From the NCBI GenBank assembly GCA_022570795.1, contig JAKUDP010000004.1, positions 372,001 through 436,000 of the forward strand: a stretch of DNA of 64,000 bases. Reading direction: 5' to 3'. Position numbers and translations under genes: made by a program. Under the pieces are notes generated by a model, which saw nothing but the letters and a program-made list of their open reading frames with translations, had not been told where the DNA came from and did not search any database. Below, piece by piece: positions 11,134-21,839 of this stretch; positions within the stretch are counted from its first letter, which is position 1, and the number at the start of each line of letters is the position of its first letter. The stretch is from Sphaerulina vaccinii. Lineage: Eukaryota > Ascomycota > Dothideomycetes > Mycosphaerellales > Mycosphaerellaceae.

Positions 11134-12405
11134 TCAGTGGTCCTTCTCGCAGCCTCCTTCCTGCTGAACGTGACCAGCTTTGACGCACTCGAGGCACAGT
11201 CGGATGATGACCAGGTCGATGATCTCCGGGAGTTGCACAAGAGGCAACATCACCTTGTATGGCGACTTGCCGCTGCCGTGGTTTGTGCCCATGCAGAAGT
11301 TCTTGCAGCAGGCGGCTGTTCCATTCCAGGAGGTCTCGAATGACTGGAGAGCGATTCTCAGACTGATCAGGGAGCGCTGCTGAATTGCACTATACGGCCA
11401 GAATGGTTCCCGCGTAAGCTTACAGGCCAGCACTGCTGCACGCTCTAAGAGGTACGTGCATCCAGGTTCGCAAGGCGGGTTGATAGATTGCCAGCGGATC
11501 TCGTCTGCAAGTACCGATTCGGCACTACTGGCGATCCGCGAGATGAGTTCATGCCGACTAGCGTTGAGTGCGACTGTGACGGGTTAGTGCTGCGGGTATA
11601 GTACATCAAGAAGGATGGTATCTTACCTGCGACGAATGTCAGAGGCTCTGCGCTTTCGCCAGCAGCAGCATCAAGGCTGAATGGGCCCTCGCTCTTCATC
11701 ACGAGATCTTGTCCGACTATACTGAGTGCTTCTGACTGCCCAAGCCAGTACGCCGCAACGAGAAGCTTTGCTCGAGTCTCGTTGTTATTTTCTTGCGCGA
11801 TCGCTCTTTCTAGCCAGAGGTGAGTGACTGCACGAATGGAGCCACAGCAGTTGTACTTATCAGCGAGTACTGCCAGGCTGAGGAGATGATCTGCGTCTTG
11901 TTTTTGATTCAGGATGTCCTCGAAGTGAAGAAGTCGGCAGAGTGTCGTCAGGGCCTATAGGTATAAGGTAAGCAAGTATCTCTGATTAGCGCGATTTCAT
12001 CGTGGCAGGTCTGTCTCTGAGCTTGTCGCCGTGGCATACTCAAGCTCACCGAGACATTGGCCGACGACTGCTTACCTCTGCATCATCCTCGTACAGTGGA
12101 ATCTCGACTCGCGAACTTGTTGCCAAGATTGTACCTTCCTGTGGAAAATTGTCAGCTTTCGCGAGAAGCAAGTCGCTCGCAGGCCTCTGACCTTGAACTT
12201 GGGACTGAGCATGGCCTTGAAGACCGGCGAAGCGAGGCAGAGGATGTGCGAGGAGGCGATAATCTTGATACTGCTCCAGTGTCAGCTCTGGTTCCCTCAC
12301 TTCAGGCGGTTCGCGTGCATACTGTTTCTCATCGCCTTGGCTGTCGCCGCAGAGCAGAGCGACGTCACCATTGGGCGCAACCTCTATCACTTCTGGAGCG
12401 GCCAT
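11134..12405 (-). CDS. BTB/POZ-like domain protein, copy B
   Basis: Three exons on the minus strand (12405–12076, 11954–11627, 11573–11134) give 365 residues. Introns are 121 and 53 nt and phases agree. The start MAAPEVIEVAPNGDVALLCGDS parallels MASTEVIEIVPGSAFALKCEDS of the neighbour at 12829–14073, so the two are tandem duplicates. The middle (ALTTLCRLLHFED … LSLAVLADKYNC) is the pattern of fungal BTB-fold proteins after the core, where [AT]L…LC..IH is followed by a helix with VA.KY. The remainder is helical with several Cys residues (INPPCEPGCTYL, AACCKNFCM). BTB proteins often serve as adaptors for Cul3 ligases or as transcription cofactors; no DNA-binding domain is visible. The classical BTB N-terminus is poorly conserved here, so the assignment rests mainly on the second half. 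Confidence 0.75.
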
Positions 12406-12828
12406 TGTCGAGTAGAGTCGATCTGTGGTGGTGGTTGTGAAGTCGTACGAGTCGAGTTGCTGTGTTTTCCGTTGAATGGAAGGATGATAAGCTTGGAATT
12501 TAGGTTGCTGTGTTTGCTTCACTTGATAAAAAGTGCGTCACTAGGCAACACGTTAGCGAGGGTCACTGAACGACTAGCAGCTTTCTCTGATTCTACCGTT
12601 GACTCTGGGATGCTGGTCCATTCGCGCTCTCAGTGCCATGGTTACTGTGAAATGGTTTGGAGAAGAAATGATCTGTAGCCTTTCTCTGATGAAATTCTTG
12701 TCAGTCGAACTGAGCTGTCTCTGTCTCTGCTTGCGCAGTCATCATGAAAAGGTAAGGAGAGAGGGCACGTAGCAGTCCGGATCGCGCATATGAGACACGG
12801 AAACATATATTCCTTGCTGTCGACATCC
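12406..12828. other. Spacer between the tandem BTB-like genes
   Basis: About 420 bp separate the stop of copy A from the start of copy B. It should hold the promoter of copy B. I see no other gene or repeat. Confidence 0.6.
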
Positions 12829-14073
12829 TCACCAGATTGAGCACAGAATCTCTTCGTGTTTGTAGAAGAAACGTGGCTTGTCCCCCTCGAGATTCATTCG
12901 TGCATGTCTACACCCGCCTTTTCTCACTTTTCCGCCGCCCATACAAACGAGGCAGGGCGCATTGTCGACTATGTTAATGCTATCGCCGCACACTCGGAAC
13001 TCCTTGACAATCTTCGCGTTGGTCTTCATATTCATCATGCCACAAGATATGCGGAGCGGACCAGAGCAGGCTTTGAGGTGTTTGAGTGAATCCAAGCTGA
13101 AAGTCCTGACAATTTCGACGACTTCTTCCACAGATTGGTGGTGCATTATGTCGAGTGGCCACAGGTTGAGCTCGGAAAGCAATCGCACGAAGGATGGACC
13201 TCCTGTGGCTGACGAAAGCGCAGCCGCCAGAGCAGGTACTCGTGGTCAATGTCTCAGCTCGCACGCATGACTCAATCATTGCGCCGATCTTTTTCTTCTG
13301 AGCCGAACGGAAGTCCCTGATAGATGCGGACTGCCCTTGGACAATACGTGAGATGAGTTGGGGCTTGAGGTATAGCACGCCCTCGAAGTTCTTGGCAATT
13401 GTTTTGAGGATACTCCTGCCGAAATCGTGACTGAGGTCCATGATCCATTTGCCATCCGCGAACATTGCTTTCATTGCAGTCTCGAGCAGCCCATGAATGC
13501 TCTGTTGGTCGTCTGCGTACAACGAAGTGGCTGTACGCAACAGCTGTCCGCACAAAAGCTCCACGAGGCGCTCTTGCAAGTAATAGTTCTCGGAATCCAA
13601 TGTAGGGGCATACAACCAGGGTGTCACGTACCAGGACACCTTGTATTTGACGGCCAAGTGTAGGATAGCCAGCATGTCGGCTTCTGAAAGTTCGCACAGC
13701 TCTGCTTGAGGGTCCTTGGTGCGTTGGTGAATCAGACTGCACAAGCGAGCGAGTGCTTTCGGATCGTCGCCGGTCATAACTAGATCGAAGCCGTTGACAT
13801 ACTCGCATCGCAGGTTCGACATGAACTCCTCTGGAGTTATTCCATAAAAGCTGAAGGGTGGCGTCTCGCGATATAGATTCTTCAAGGTTTGGCTGAGCTC
13901 AGAAAAGGCGCGCCCAATAAGCGAAGGATTGACCAGAATGCGGGTACTAAGCCAAGTCAGCTATTAATATCAAGGTCCTGGAGTGCAACCCACATCTTGC
14001 CAGTGATGCTATCTTCACATTTGAGCGCGAAGGCGCTACCAGGCACGATCTCTATCACCTCCGTGCTGGCCAT
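12829..14073 (-). CDS. BTB/POZ-like domain protein, copy A
   Basis: The model has exons 14073–13994, 13946–13240 and 13202–12829, 386 residues. The first junction is clear: a 47-nt intron with GCTGAC and TTAG that restores GKITRILVNPSLIGRAF. The BTB part follows (FMSNLRCEYVNGFDLVMTGDD, ALARLCSLIHQRT, ADMLAILHLAVKYKV). The second junction is odd. Both flanking frames look coding, but the only phase-compatible GT–AG intron is 37 nt, with no clear branch site. An alternative is a frameshift near 13203–13240. The last exon has Cys pairs (APCLVCMGGG, RKGGCRHA) that might bind metal. The protein is closely related to copy B at 11134–12405 in its N-terminus and BTB part. Function is unknown beyond a likely protein-interaction role. 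Confidence 0.72.
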
Positions 14074-15598
14074 ATCGCTGCTGTGAGAAGATAGAGTCCC
14101 TTGGTGTGTGTGGTTCCGATGCTGAGCTTCGCGAGAACTCGAGAGCGATCAGGCGGGCTGTTCTGCTGGTCAATGCGCACTTCGTCGAGCAAACAAAACC
14201 GAAAAAGCTGCGTTCGTTGTCATGAGAACCTTCCATTGTTTCTAGACACCTACGCGCTGTTGGTCGCTTCACTTCGAAGCAACGTCAGACCTGCTGAAGT
14301 GAAGAGTGTTGTGCTGGCTTCGCCTTCAAGGCTGTGTCTGCTTTGCAGTTACCAGGTAGTATCTTCATGCGCAGCCAATCTACAGACAGCAGTTGTACAG
14401 CCACCTTCACCTTAGATCAAAATCTGAGTAAGGTGAAGTGAAGTACTCCATTCTATTGCACCTTTCCCACAACTACCGGGTCTTCCTACCTTACTCTTCC
14501 TAATCTTCTCGCCGGCTGGGGGATATCGTCTCGATCAAACATCACCATCTTCTTCCCATCGACTCGCCTCTCTTTCTTCACATCTCCATTGTGATCAGTT
14601 CGATGAGCGCGTGCGCCAACTGAGGTGGTCTTGCTCTGAGACGATCTATTCTGCTCCTGTCATCTGGACAAAGGCCTCCATGGTATGCAGCATACCAATA
14701 CTACAGCATGTCTATCACAGGAGCGCACGCGAGGAGTCCTGTCTTGCTCTCTTTACTCAGCTGATCCTCGGCATACTTCTCTCGGTCACAGTTGCAGCAC
14801 CATGAATATACAGCGACCTCCTGATACACCCGAACGCGCCAACGGCTATCTCGTCAACCAGATGTCGAGCACCAAGGCTGTATCTCGGAGAGGTGCAGAT
14901 GTACTTGGAAGCAAGTGAAGTGAGGCACGCGTTGGTATACGACCATTGATTGGCGCACGAAACGAGTGGGACCACCAGAACGGACCTCTCAGATCTCTCT
15001 TCCCACCCACGCGTTCTTCCTCCACCATCACAAGCACTCTGGAGCTTTCATCCATCGCCTGTCCCTGCAGCTCTCAGGACTCGTCTTTGTTATGATCTTG
15101 CCGGTCTAGGGAGCTCAGGACATCATTTCTGGCCGATCGTGGCCTCCATGTGTCGTTCTGATAGGCTACAGACCGCTCATGCCAACACTCCTCCATCCCA
15201 ACGACGTCCTCGACCACCAAGCTCAAGCCTGCACTTGGTCCCGATGCGCGTACTCTCAGGCGGGGCAGTCAGCGTTCGGTCGTGGGGTCTGCCAATGTCG
15301 TACCTCCGGCAAAATTGCGTGTTTACTGGTATACACTTTGGCTGGTTGTGGACGCGCTTGGACGATGGGACGGTGAGCTCGTTGAAACTATCCTAGCCTA
15401 CCTAGGATCGGCGCGCTCTGCCTGGTGTTGCATATGACGAGCTGGGCGGCCGTCAAAAGGTACAGTTGCTATTATCCTCGAGGTTGCTGTCCCAAGCTCT
15501 TGAACTTTTTCCTTCTCGTTCTACTGCCTCTCGTGCTGTCTTACCTCTACCATAGACCAAGGCACGCGAGCTCAACACTCGCACTGACTGCCTTCAAT
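14074..15598. other. Intergenic, betaine lipid synthase promoter region
   Basis: About 1.5 kb lie between divergent starts. It holds one clear inverted repeat (14405–14438, listed separately). Several open frames of 60–150 codons are Ser/Pro/Arg-rich, show no family features and are not called. The frame of the downstream gene is open from about 15425, so its true start could be a little upstream of 15599. Confidence 0.5.
14405..14438. repeat. 10-bp perfect inverted repeat with 14-nt loop
   Basis: CTTCACCTTA at 14405–14414 is repeated as its exact reverse complement, TAAGGTGAAG, at 14429–14438. No T-run follows that would suggest a Pol III terminator. It may be a hairpin or a dyad-symmetric protein site. 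Confidence 0.7.
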
Positions 15599-18175
15599 AT
15601 GGCATCACTCCTCAGTTCGCTCAACGACCGCATGGCGAATCCGAAGTACCAGCTCTCAGTGGCATCCATATGCGGCATTGTCTTCGTGCTTGCGTGGATT
15701 CTGCTCTTCTTCACTGAGCTGAGTACTCTCCAGAAGGTGTACAACAATGCTGGATATCTCGCCCAATTTGTCTACACCTGTTTCTTCAAGCCACACACTG
15801 GAGATGGAACTGGTAGCCAGCAAGATGCTCTCGAGAGCTTCTACAAGTCACAAGCCAGTATCTACGATGCCACACGATCTCGATTGTTGCAAGGAAGAGA
15901 AGACATGCTAGCTCTTGTAGCAGCCCAGGTCAAGCACCGACGTGATACTGGTCAGGCGACCAAGAAGCCAATCTGGGTGGACATTGGTGGTGGCACAGGT
16001 TGGAACATCGAGTACATGGGCCAGCAGGTCGACGTGCCCAACTTCTTTCATGCTGTCTATCTGGTTGATCTGAGCACTTCTCTCTGCGAGATTGCTCGTA
16101 AGCGTTTCGAAAGACTTGGCTGGAAGAATGTCCATGTCATCTGTGAGGATGCTAGAGTCTTTCGCCTGTCTGACTACGAAGCTGGAATTGAGGACGAAAA
16201 GCGGGACTTCAGCATTGGCCGTTCTGCATACGAAGACGAGGCACGCGACAGTGTTGGTGCAGATGTTCTTACCATGTCCTACAGCTTGAGCATGATCCCG
16301 GAGTTCCACCCGGCTATCGACAGTGTTGCAAACCTCCTGGCACCAAATGGAATCGTTGGTGTGGTAGACTTCTATGTGCAGAATAAGGTCGAATTCGCAA
16401 GCCGCAACTACACTGGTGGCAGCATTGACAGGCATTGCATGTGGATCAGCCGTGTCTTCTGGAGGACATGGTTTGAGCTTGACCGTGTTAACCTCGAATC
16501 TGCTCGCCGTGACTACATCGAGTACAAGTTTGGAACCATCCTCAGCACCAACCGCAGATGTCACCTTCTAGGTTTCCGCATTCCATACTACATCTTCGTC
16601 GGATGTGCTCGTACCACGATCAACCCACTTCAGCAGATGGCAGTTGTCGATGCAGCAGTCACTGAAAGCCCGTTCATTGCAGCTCTCGACATACACGCAC
16701 AAAGTCTAGCCCGGAACAACCGCCGCAGCTCCAGCACAGAACGCCGAAGCAAAGCCTACGATACAGCAGTTGTGAACCTCGCAGCCAGTCTACCACTTCC
16801 AGCTGCTTACTACCAAAACAACAAGACCCGCGTCTACTACGATGACACTCTACAGAAGCACCGCCAATTCAACGACGAGTACATCTACAGCTTTACCTGG
16901 GAAGACGCACGTGTTGACTCTCGACTGCTCAAGATTACTTCTGACGATGTCATTCTGGCCCTCACGAGTGCTGGTGACAACATTCTCAGCTATGCTCTCG
17001 AACGTCCAAAGCGCATCCACGCGGTAGACTTGAACCCAGCTCAGAATCACCTTCTTGAGCTCAAGGTCGCTGCATTCCGTGGCCTAGAGTACCAAGATTT
17101 CTGGAAAATGTTTGGCGAAGGCAAGCACGAAAACTTCCCGAAGCTACTGCTTGAGGAGCTATCGCCACACCTCTCATCTCAGGCTTTCGACTTCTGGCTT
17201 CACGCAGGACGCTCAACGTTCGATATTCGCGGCAAGGGCTTGTACTTCACCGGTGGAAGCAGACATGCTCTTAAGCTCGTTTCCTGGCTTGGCAGCCTTC
17301 TCGGCATCCGCAAGGATATGGAAAGACTTGGTGAAGTGCAGACTCTCGCCGAGCAGCGTGAAATCTGGACGAAGCGTGTGCGAAAAGTTCTGCTATCACA
17401 GCTTCTGGCATACTTTGTTGTAGGCTCAGAGCGATTCTTGTGGAAAGCACTAGGTGTACCTGGCGAGCAGCGAGCTATGATCGAGGAAGACTTCAAGCTC
17501 CAGCTGGATCGTGGCGATGCAGTCAAGGCAGACAAGTCTGGCGAGAAGAGCGGCACAGGCGAGCCAGGTGCAGTTGGTCCAATGAAGAGCGGACAGGCGA
17601 TCTGGAACTATGGTGTGCAGACACTTGATCCTGTTGCCAACGAGACTCTGCTCAGCGAGGACAACCACTACTATCTGCTGTGCTTGCTAGGTAAGTCGTG
17701 CTTGCCACATCTCTCACCACGCATTGAAGAGAGAAGCTAATGTATTCCAGGTCACTACACCCGCCGCTGCCACCCAACATACCTAACACCAAAAGCCCAC
17801 GTCAAACTCTCCGCTCCCGGCGCCCTCGAAAACATCCGAATTCACACCGATGAACTCGCCGAAGTCTTCGCTCGTATGCAACCCGAAGCTCTCACAATCG
17901 CAGTACTAATGGACAGCATGGATTGGTTCACTCCCGGAGGTCCAGAAGCTCCAGCACAATGCAGAGCTGTCAACCGAGCACTGAAATTGGGAGGCAGAGT
18001 TTTGATCAGAAGTGCGGGTCTTAATCCTTGGTATATGAGAGTATTTGAAGAGTATGGATTTAGTCCGAAGAGAGTTGCTGCAAGGATACCACCGGGGACG
18101 TGTACGGATCGTGTGAATATGTATGCTAGTACTTGGATATGTACGAAGACTGTGGGGGTGGCGGAGGAGGAATGA
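15599..18175 (+). CDS. BTA1: Betaine lipid (DGTS) synthase
   Basis: Two exons (15599–17690 and 17751–18175) joined across a 60-nt intron give 838 residues. The ATG at 15599 is chosen because a hydrophobic segment (SICGIVFVLAWILLFF) follows soon after; in-frame upstream starts exist at 15425 (GTG) and 15434 (ATG). The N-terminal half is a SAM-dependent methyltransferase (VDIGGGTGWNIEYM, then MSYSLSMIPEF), as in BtaB. The C-terminal half is BtaA-like, a 3-amino-3-carboxypropyl transferase (YIYSFTWEDARVDSRLLKI, LTSAGDNILSYAL, IHAVDLNPAQNHLLELK). The fused enzyme turns diacylglycerol into diacylglyceryl-trimethylhomoserine, a phosphorus-free membrane lipid that replaces phosphatidylcholine when phosphate is scarce. 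The gene would act at the ER membrane. Confidence 0.93.
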
Positions 18176-18547
18176 GGAAGAGGGAGAGAGAGACAGATGA
18201 GTCGGGAGACGAGGTGATGCAGCATTGAAGAAAAGCATTTTATGATACCATCTATGCGTCTCGGCAGAATATGTAGCTGCTGAATAGAACATCCGACAGT
18301 CGAGACATGTTTGCATGTCACTTCTTATGTGAGATTGAGGCTGAGCAGACTCACCTTGAGTCAATGGCCGCCATCTCCGAGAGCAAGATTGCCAGGCGTA
18401 GTCGCCATGCATGAAGCTTCATGGACGTAGCTCCTAAACGCAGCTCGAGAACACTGGGGACACCGAACAGTAATACCGAATGCCGTGTGACAATGCTTCA
18501 CATGATTCAATCCGCTAGTCGTCTAGCCCCATACCGGTTGGCCTGTT
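18176..18547. other. Short intergenic between convergent genes
   Basis: About 370 bp lie between two convergent stop codons. Nothing recognisable is seen. Confidence 0.6.
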
Positions 18548-19171
18548 CTACAACAGCCCGTTTGGCCAAGGACTATCTCGCAGACCTGCACCAAAGTTGT
18601 CGTGCAGACCATCAAAATACTTGATCGTAGTCTCACTCAAGTCAACACCGTCCTGCGGCTGGTCCACTGTGGCCAGGTTGACCATCATTAGATCGATTTT
18701 GTGCCCATCATACTCATAGTAGCCTTCCATCCACACATGAACGCCGCATTCTTTGCAGAAGTATCTATTGGCAGTCTTGACCCTCGGCGCATACCTGCCC
18801 AGAGCTGGATCGTCTCTCGATTTTGGACTGACCAAATGGAAGCCCTTTGTGCCTTCTTCCACGGCATGATTGGTGGTATGGCACTTCTGACAGAATGTGC
18901 AGTTGCAGCGATTCGCCTTCAGAGGCAGTGTTGCGGTGTCGAAGGTGTAACGAATAAAGCTTTGCATATCGTGAGCCTCGCGCTTCGTGTATCCCCAGCT
19001 GTGTGCCCAGCAGACTTACCCGCAATGGCAGCCTCCTACGATGGTCTTCTTCTCCTTAGGAGCCTCTGTGCTGCTAGCTGTATCCTCACTTTGCTTCTGT
19101 TGCTTGCTAGACTGCGCTTCTTCAACGGGCTCTTCAGCCACGCGTTTCTTGCTATCATCGTTGCTTGCCAT
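18548..19171 (-). CDS. GFA/CENP-V-type zinc protein
   Basis: Two exons (19171–19020 and 18959–18548) give 187 residues; the 59-nt intron splits a Gly codon in GGCHCG-F. After a charged, disordered N-terminus (VAEEPVEEAQSSKQQKQ) come the zinc ligands of the glutathione-dependent formaldehyde-activating (GFA) fold: GGCHCG, then CNCTFCQKCH, then YFCKECGVHVW. The family includes the bacterial S-hydroxymethylglutathione synthase Gfa and many fungal proteins of unknown substrate, so enzyme activity is not certain. An in-frame ATG at 19225 would add 18 residues. The longer first exon compared with bacterial Gfa is the main oddity. Confidence 0.88.
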
Positions 19172-20325
19172 ATTGATCGGCGTATCGGGTAGGTCAAATA
19201 CGCTGAAATGGATAGCCAATGGCACAACAGCGAGCGGCGGTATACTTATGTGCTCGCATCCTTCGAGACGCGCTCTTAGCTCGCAGGCAGCTATGCCAAT
19301 GACTCGACCCTATTCGCGCCATGGCGTTCTCCTTCGCGATCAGCTCAAAGCCTCGAATCTGGACATATCAAGCTCCGAGGACATCGCTGCGCGCGATATG
19401 GAGCTTTTTTTCGAGATCGCAGGAGACGCGACTATTCATTTGCCCATCAATGTCCGAAACGCGCTGTCACGGTGTCTCTGGGTGCGAAAGTCCGAAGGAA
19501 TTATCTTGGCAGGAAGGATGAGCTGACTTCAACCGTTGATCTCTATACAGCGGATTGACAAGACTTCTTCGACACGGAGGGTACGATGAAAGCGTGATGA
19601 TGAGGATAGAGATGGAGCAAAACGAAATGGAAGACCTGAAGTCTGGTGTCTTGGCGCCCTTTTGCACCAGCATTCCTCGATCACAGCACCTCCTTCTCTT
19701 CTTCGACATACACAACAATCACACACCTTCCATCATCACAAGCACAGCGGCGTCAGCCCTCTCGGACGTGCGTCCGTTTTTTGGATCACGATCTGGCATC
19801 GTTCAATTACATCATCAGCCTTGTCCGTATCCAGCAGCCTGGTTTGTTCACGACATCGTCAACAAAGAGAGCATTGTGTCCTCAGCTGCGGCGCATATAT
19901 CCCGTGGAATGTGCACGCGAGGACGACCGCGAGCAGCTGCTGTACAAAGATCCATCGTCTCGGATGCCACACCACTTTCCTCACTACCAGTTCCATGATA
20001 CTGGATCAAGACATGTCAGATCGCTGTGCATCCCTAAAGCATGGCCAAGCACGACCGCTTTGATCAGACACTCGGGTATAGTCCTCTGTTATCTTTGGCG
20101 GCTTGGCCGAAGACCATCCAGACCTCAGACATCTTCTCGGCGACGACAATGGGATCGGTAAGGATATACCTTCCTAAGTACGTCCCGTGTGGTTACCCAA
20201 TCCCGACATACTGCTCTGTATAAGCCGTGCCGTGTCGCTGGACATACTTTCTGTTTTCTTAGCAACTTTCCAAAGAACCCTGCTATTCTCACTACTCTAC
20301 CAGCAGGTCACTGGTGCTTCACGCA
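19172..20325. other. Intergenic, may hold 5′ exons of the next gene
   Basis: About 1.15 kb lie between divergent starts. An ORF at 19646–20161 has a stretch (about 19780–20060) whose composition looks somewhat protein-like. The ATG at 20041 opens a 39-codon frame that ends at a good donor (gtaagg at 20158) and could join in phase to an acceptor at 20262 (ttttcttag) in front of the next gene. Neither has family support, so I do not call an exon here. Confidence 0.35.
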
Positions 20326-21411
20326 ATGTCGACAAGCAATGTAAAGCAACTACATTGGACGCAGCGGATTGCGCTCGTTCGACACAACCTCCATACTGCA
20401 AGTCGAAGCGGCGACTTTAGCTTTTTCAAACATCTCCAAGCCGCAGGTATGATAGAAGGAACGAACCACTTCGCGACTCTCAGCGCAACTCTCGGAGACG
20501 AGGCAGATACGGTCATGGCTGCCATGGACAACCTCAACGGTGGCATGGCCTACGTCCATCAGGACGCTTTCCTCAATGTCTACAACAACCTGAAAGACGC
20601 CATGAGAGACGAGGACAGCAAGCGAGCAGATAAGTCAAAGCTCTATGTCGACATTACCATGCAGAAGAACATGGCAGAGATGGCCATCGATAAGCTATGC
20701 AATTCAGCGCTGGCTCTCATCCACGAACAGTCGGCTGCTCTCGCTCAGGACCAGGCTGCGAACGTCTTCATCACTGGCCTGACTCTCATTGCGGATTGCG
20801 TCGAGGTCGTGATCCAACAGCTCGACACCGTGGATCAGAAGATGGACGATTTCATTCGTCTCGAAGAGAGCTGGAATACTGTAAAAGCTTCGGTCGTCGC
20901 TGCCAATGCAGGACTTAAGGGTGTTTACTATATGCTGGACACTCATGAGCCATATGAAGCGCCGCGATCGCTCAGCATAGCAAGTGCTGGCACTTCTGTC
21001 TTCCGCAGGCTATCGACTGCTTTCCAAGGCACGAATAATCAAGCGCCATCCTCACGCAACTCGTCTTCTTCTAGTGCAGGCGCATCTCAGCACAGGAACT
21101 CGGTCAGCGGACCATCACCAGTGTATCGTACGCCGACATACGTCCGCAATAGCGTCAGCGCTGGTTGTCCCACCAGTATGCCGGCCTCGATGAATGCCGC
21201 CGCTTTCAATGCAAACTCCTTCAACAGCAATAGCTTCAACAAGAATCCGTTCAAGAACAGCTTCCAGGTGCACACACTCTCCACTATTCCGCCTACACCT
21301 GCTCATGAGGAGTGCGATCCGTTCGACGTCGCTCCTATGGACGATGTGCCCCCACTTCCCGAACTGCCAAATGAGCTTCACTCAGGACCGGCAAGCTTGG
21401 CAGTGGCATGA
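20326..21411 (+). CDS. Orphan protein, helical N-terminus and Ser/Asn-rich tail
   Basis: An open frame of 361 codons from ATG 20326 (MSTSNVKQLHWTQRI). I do not recognise a family. Residues about 30–210 look like a helical bundle with regular hydrophobic spacing (MAAMDNLNGGMAYVHQDAFL, MAEMAIDKLCNSALALIHEQ, LIADCVEVVIQQLDTVDQKM). The rest is low complexity: a Ser run, then NSFNSNSFNKNPFKNSF-type Asn/Ser/Phe repeats, then an acidic Pro-rich end (CDPFDVAPMDDVPPLPELP). No signal peptide or membrane segment is seen. A further 5′ exon at 20041–20157 is possible. Coding status rests on length and composition. Confidence 0.6.
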   Translation: MSTSNVKQLHWTQRIALVRHNLHTASRSGDFSFFKHLQAAGMIEGTNHFATLSATLGDEADTVMAAMDNLNGGMAYVHQDAFLNVYNNLKDAMRDEDSKRADKSKLYVDITMQKNMAEMAIDKLCNSALALIHEQSAALAQDQAANVFITGLTLIADCVEVVIQQLDTVDQKMDDFIRLEESWNTVKASVVAANAGLKGVYYMLDTHEPYEAPRSLSIASAGTSVFRRLSTAFQGTNNQAPSSRNSSSSSAGASQHRNSVSGPSPVYRTPTYVRNSVSAGCPTSMPASMNAAAFNANSFNSNSFNKNPFKNSFQVHTLSTIPPTPAHEECDPFDVAPMDDVPPLPELPNELHSGPASLAVA

Positions 21412-21839
21412 CTGGTTGAAGAAGCTGTTGAATTTGACATTCAATGCGCGATGAACGACATGGAAGTCATGACGAGACTGGATGAGTACATAGAGATGAA
21501 TGAGCTGTACATACAGATTCTCTGTACATAATAGTAATGATTGCTTGCACATAATATAGATCGTACCTATCAGATAGCCGAATGTACATATCGTGGCTGC
21601 CACAATTCACTTGTCGTTCCTTCTTACGTAACACGACCAGACTTGCCATCTCGACTTCAAGTTTGTGTTTTCCTTCCAAACACCAACATCAACATTAAGG
21701 TCTCTCCGTTTCCAGCCGACTGACCACGCTCACAGACGACGGTACGTGCACCAATTCTTTCTAATCGCGTTTTCAGAGATACTGACCCAATTTAGGCGCC
21801 TCATCTCCGCTCAAATCTGAGAACCAGACACTCTGAACA
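21412..21839. other. Short intergenic
   Basis: About 430 bp lie between two genes on the same strand. A pyrimidine-rich CT tract and an ACAA context precede the ATG at 21840. No other feature is seen. Confidence 0.6.

Noticed and set aside
12031..12678. 215-codon plus-strand ORF
   Set aside because: Antisense to the BTB-like copy B, whose minus-strand exons and splice sites are well supported.
14950..15396. 148-codon ORF upstream of BTA1
   Set aside because: Ser/Pro/Arg-rich low-complexity translation with no motif; overlaps other frames equally open.
15908..16564. 218-codon minus-strand ORF
   Set aside because: Shadow of the BTA1 methyltransferase domain.
19555..20161. Overlapping ORFs upstream of the orphan gene at 20326
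   Set aside because: One frame looks weakly protein-like, but no start, splice or family evidence supports a gene; left as a note.
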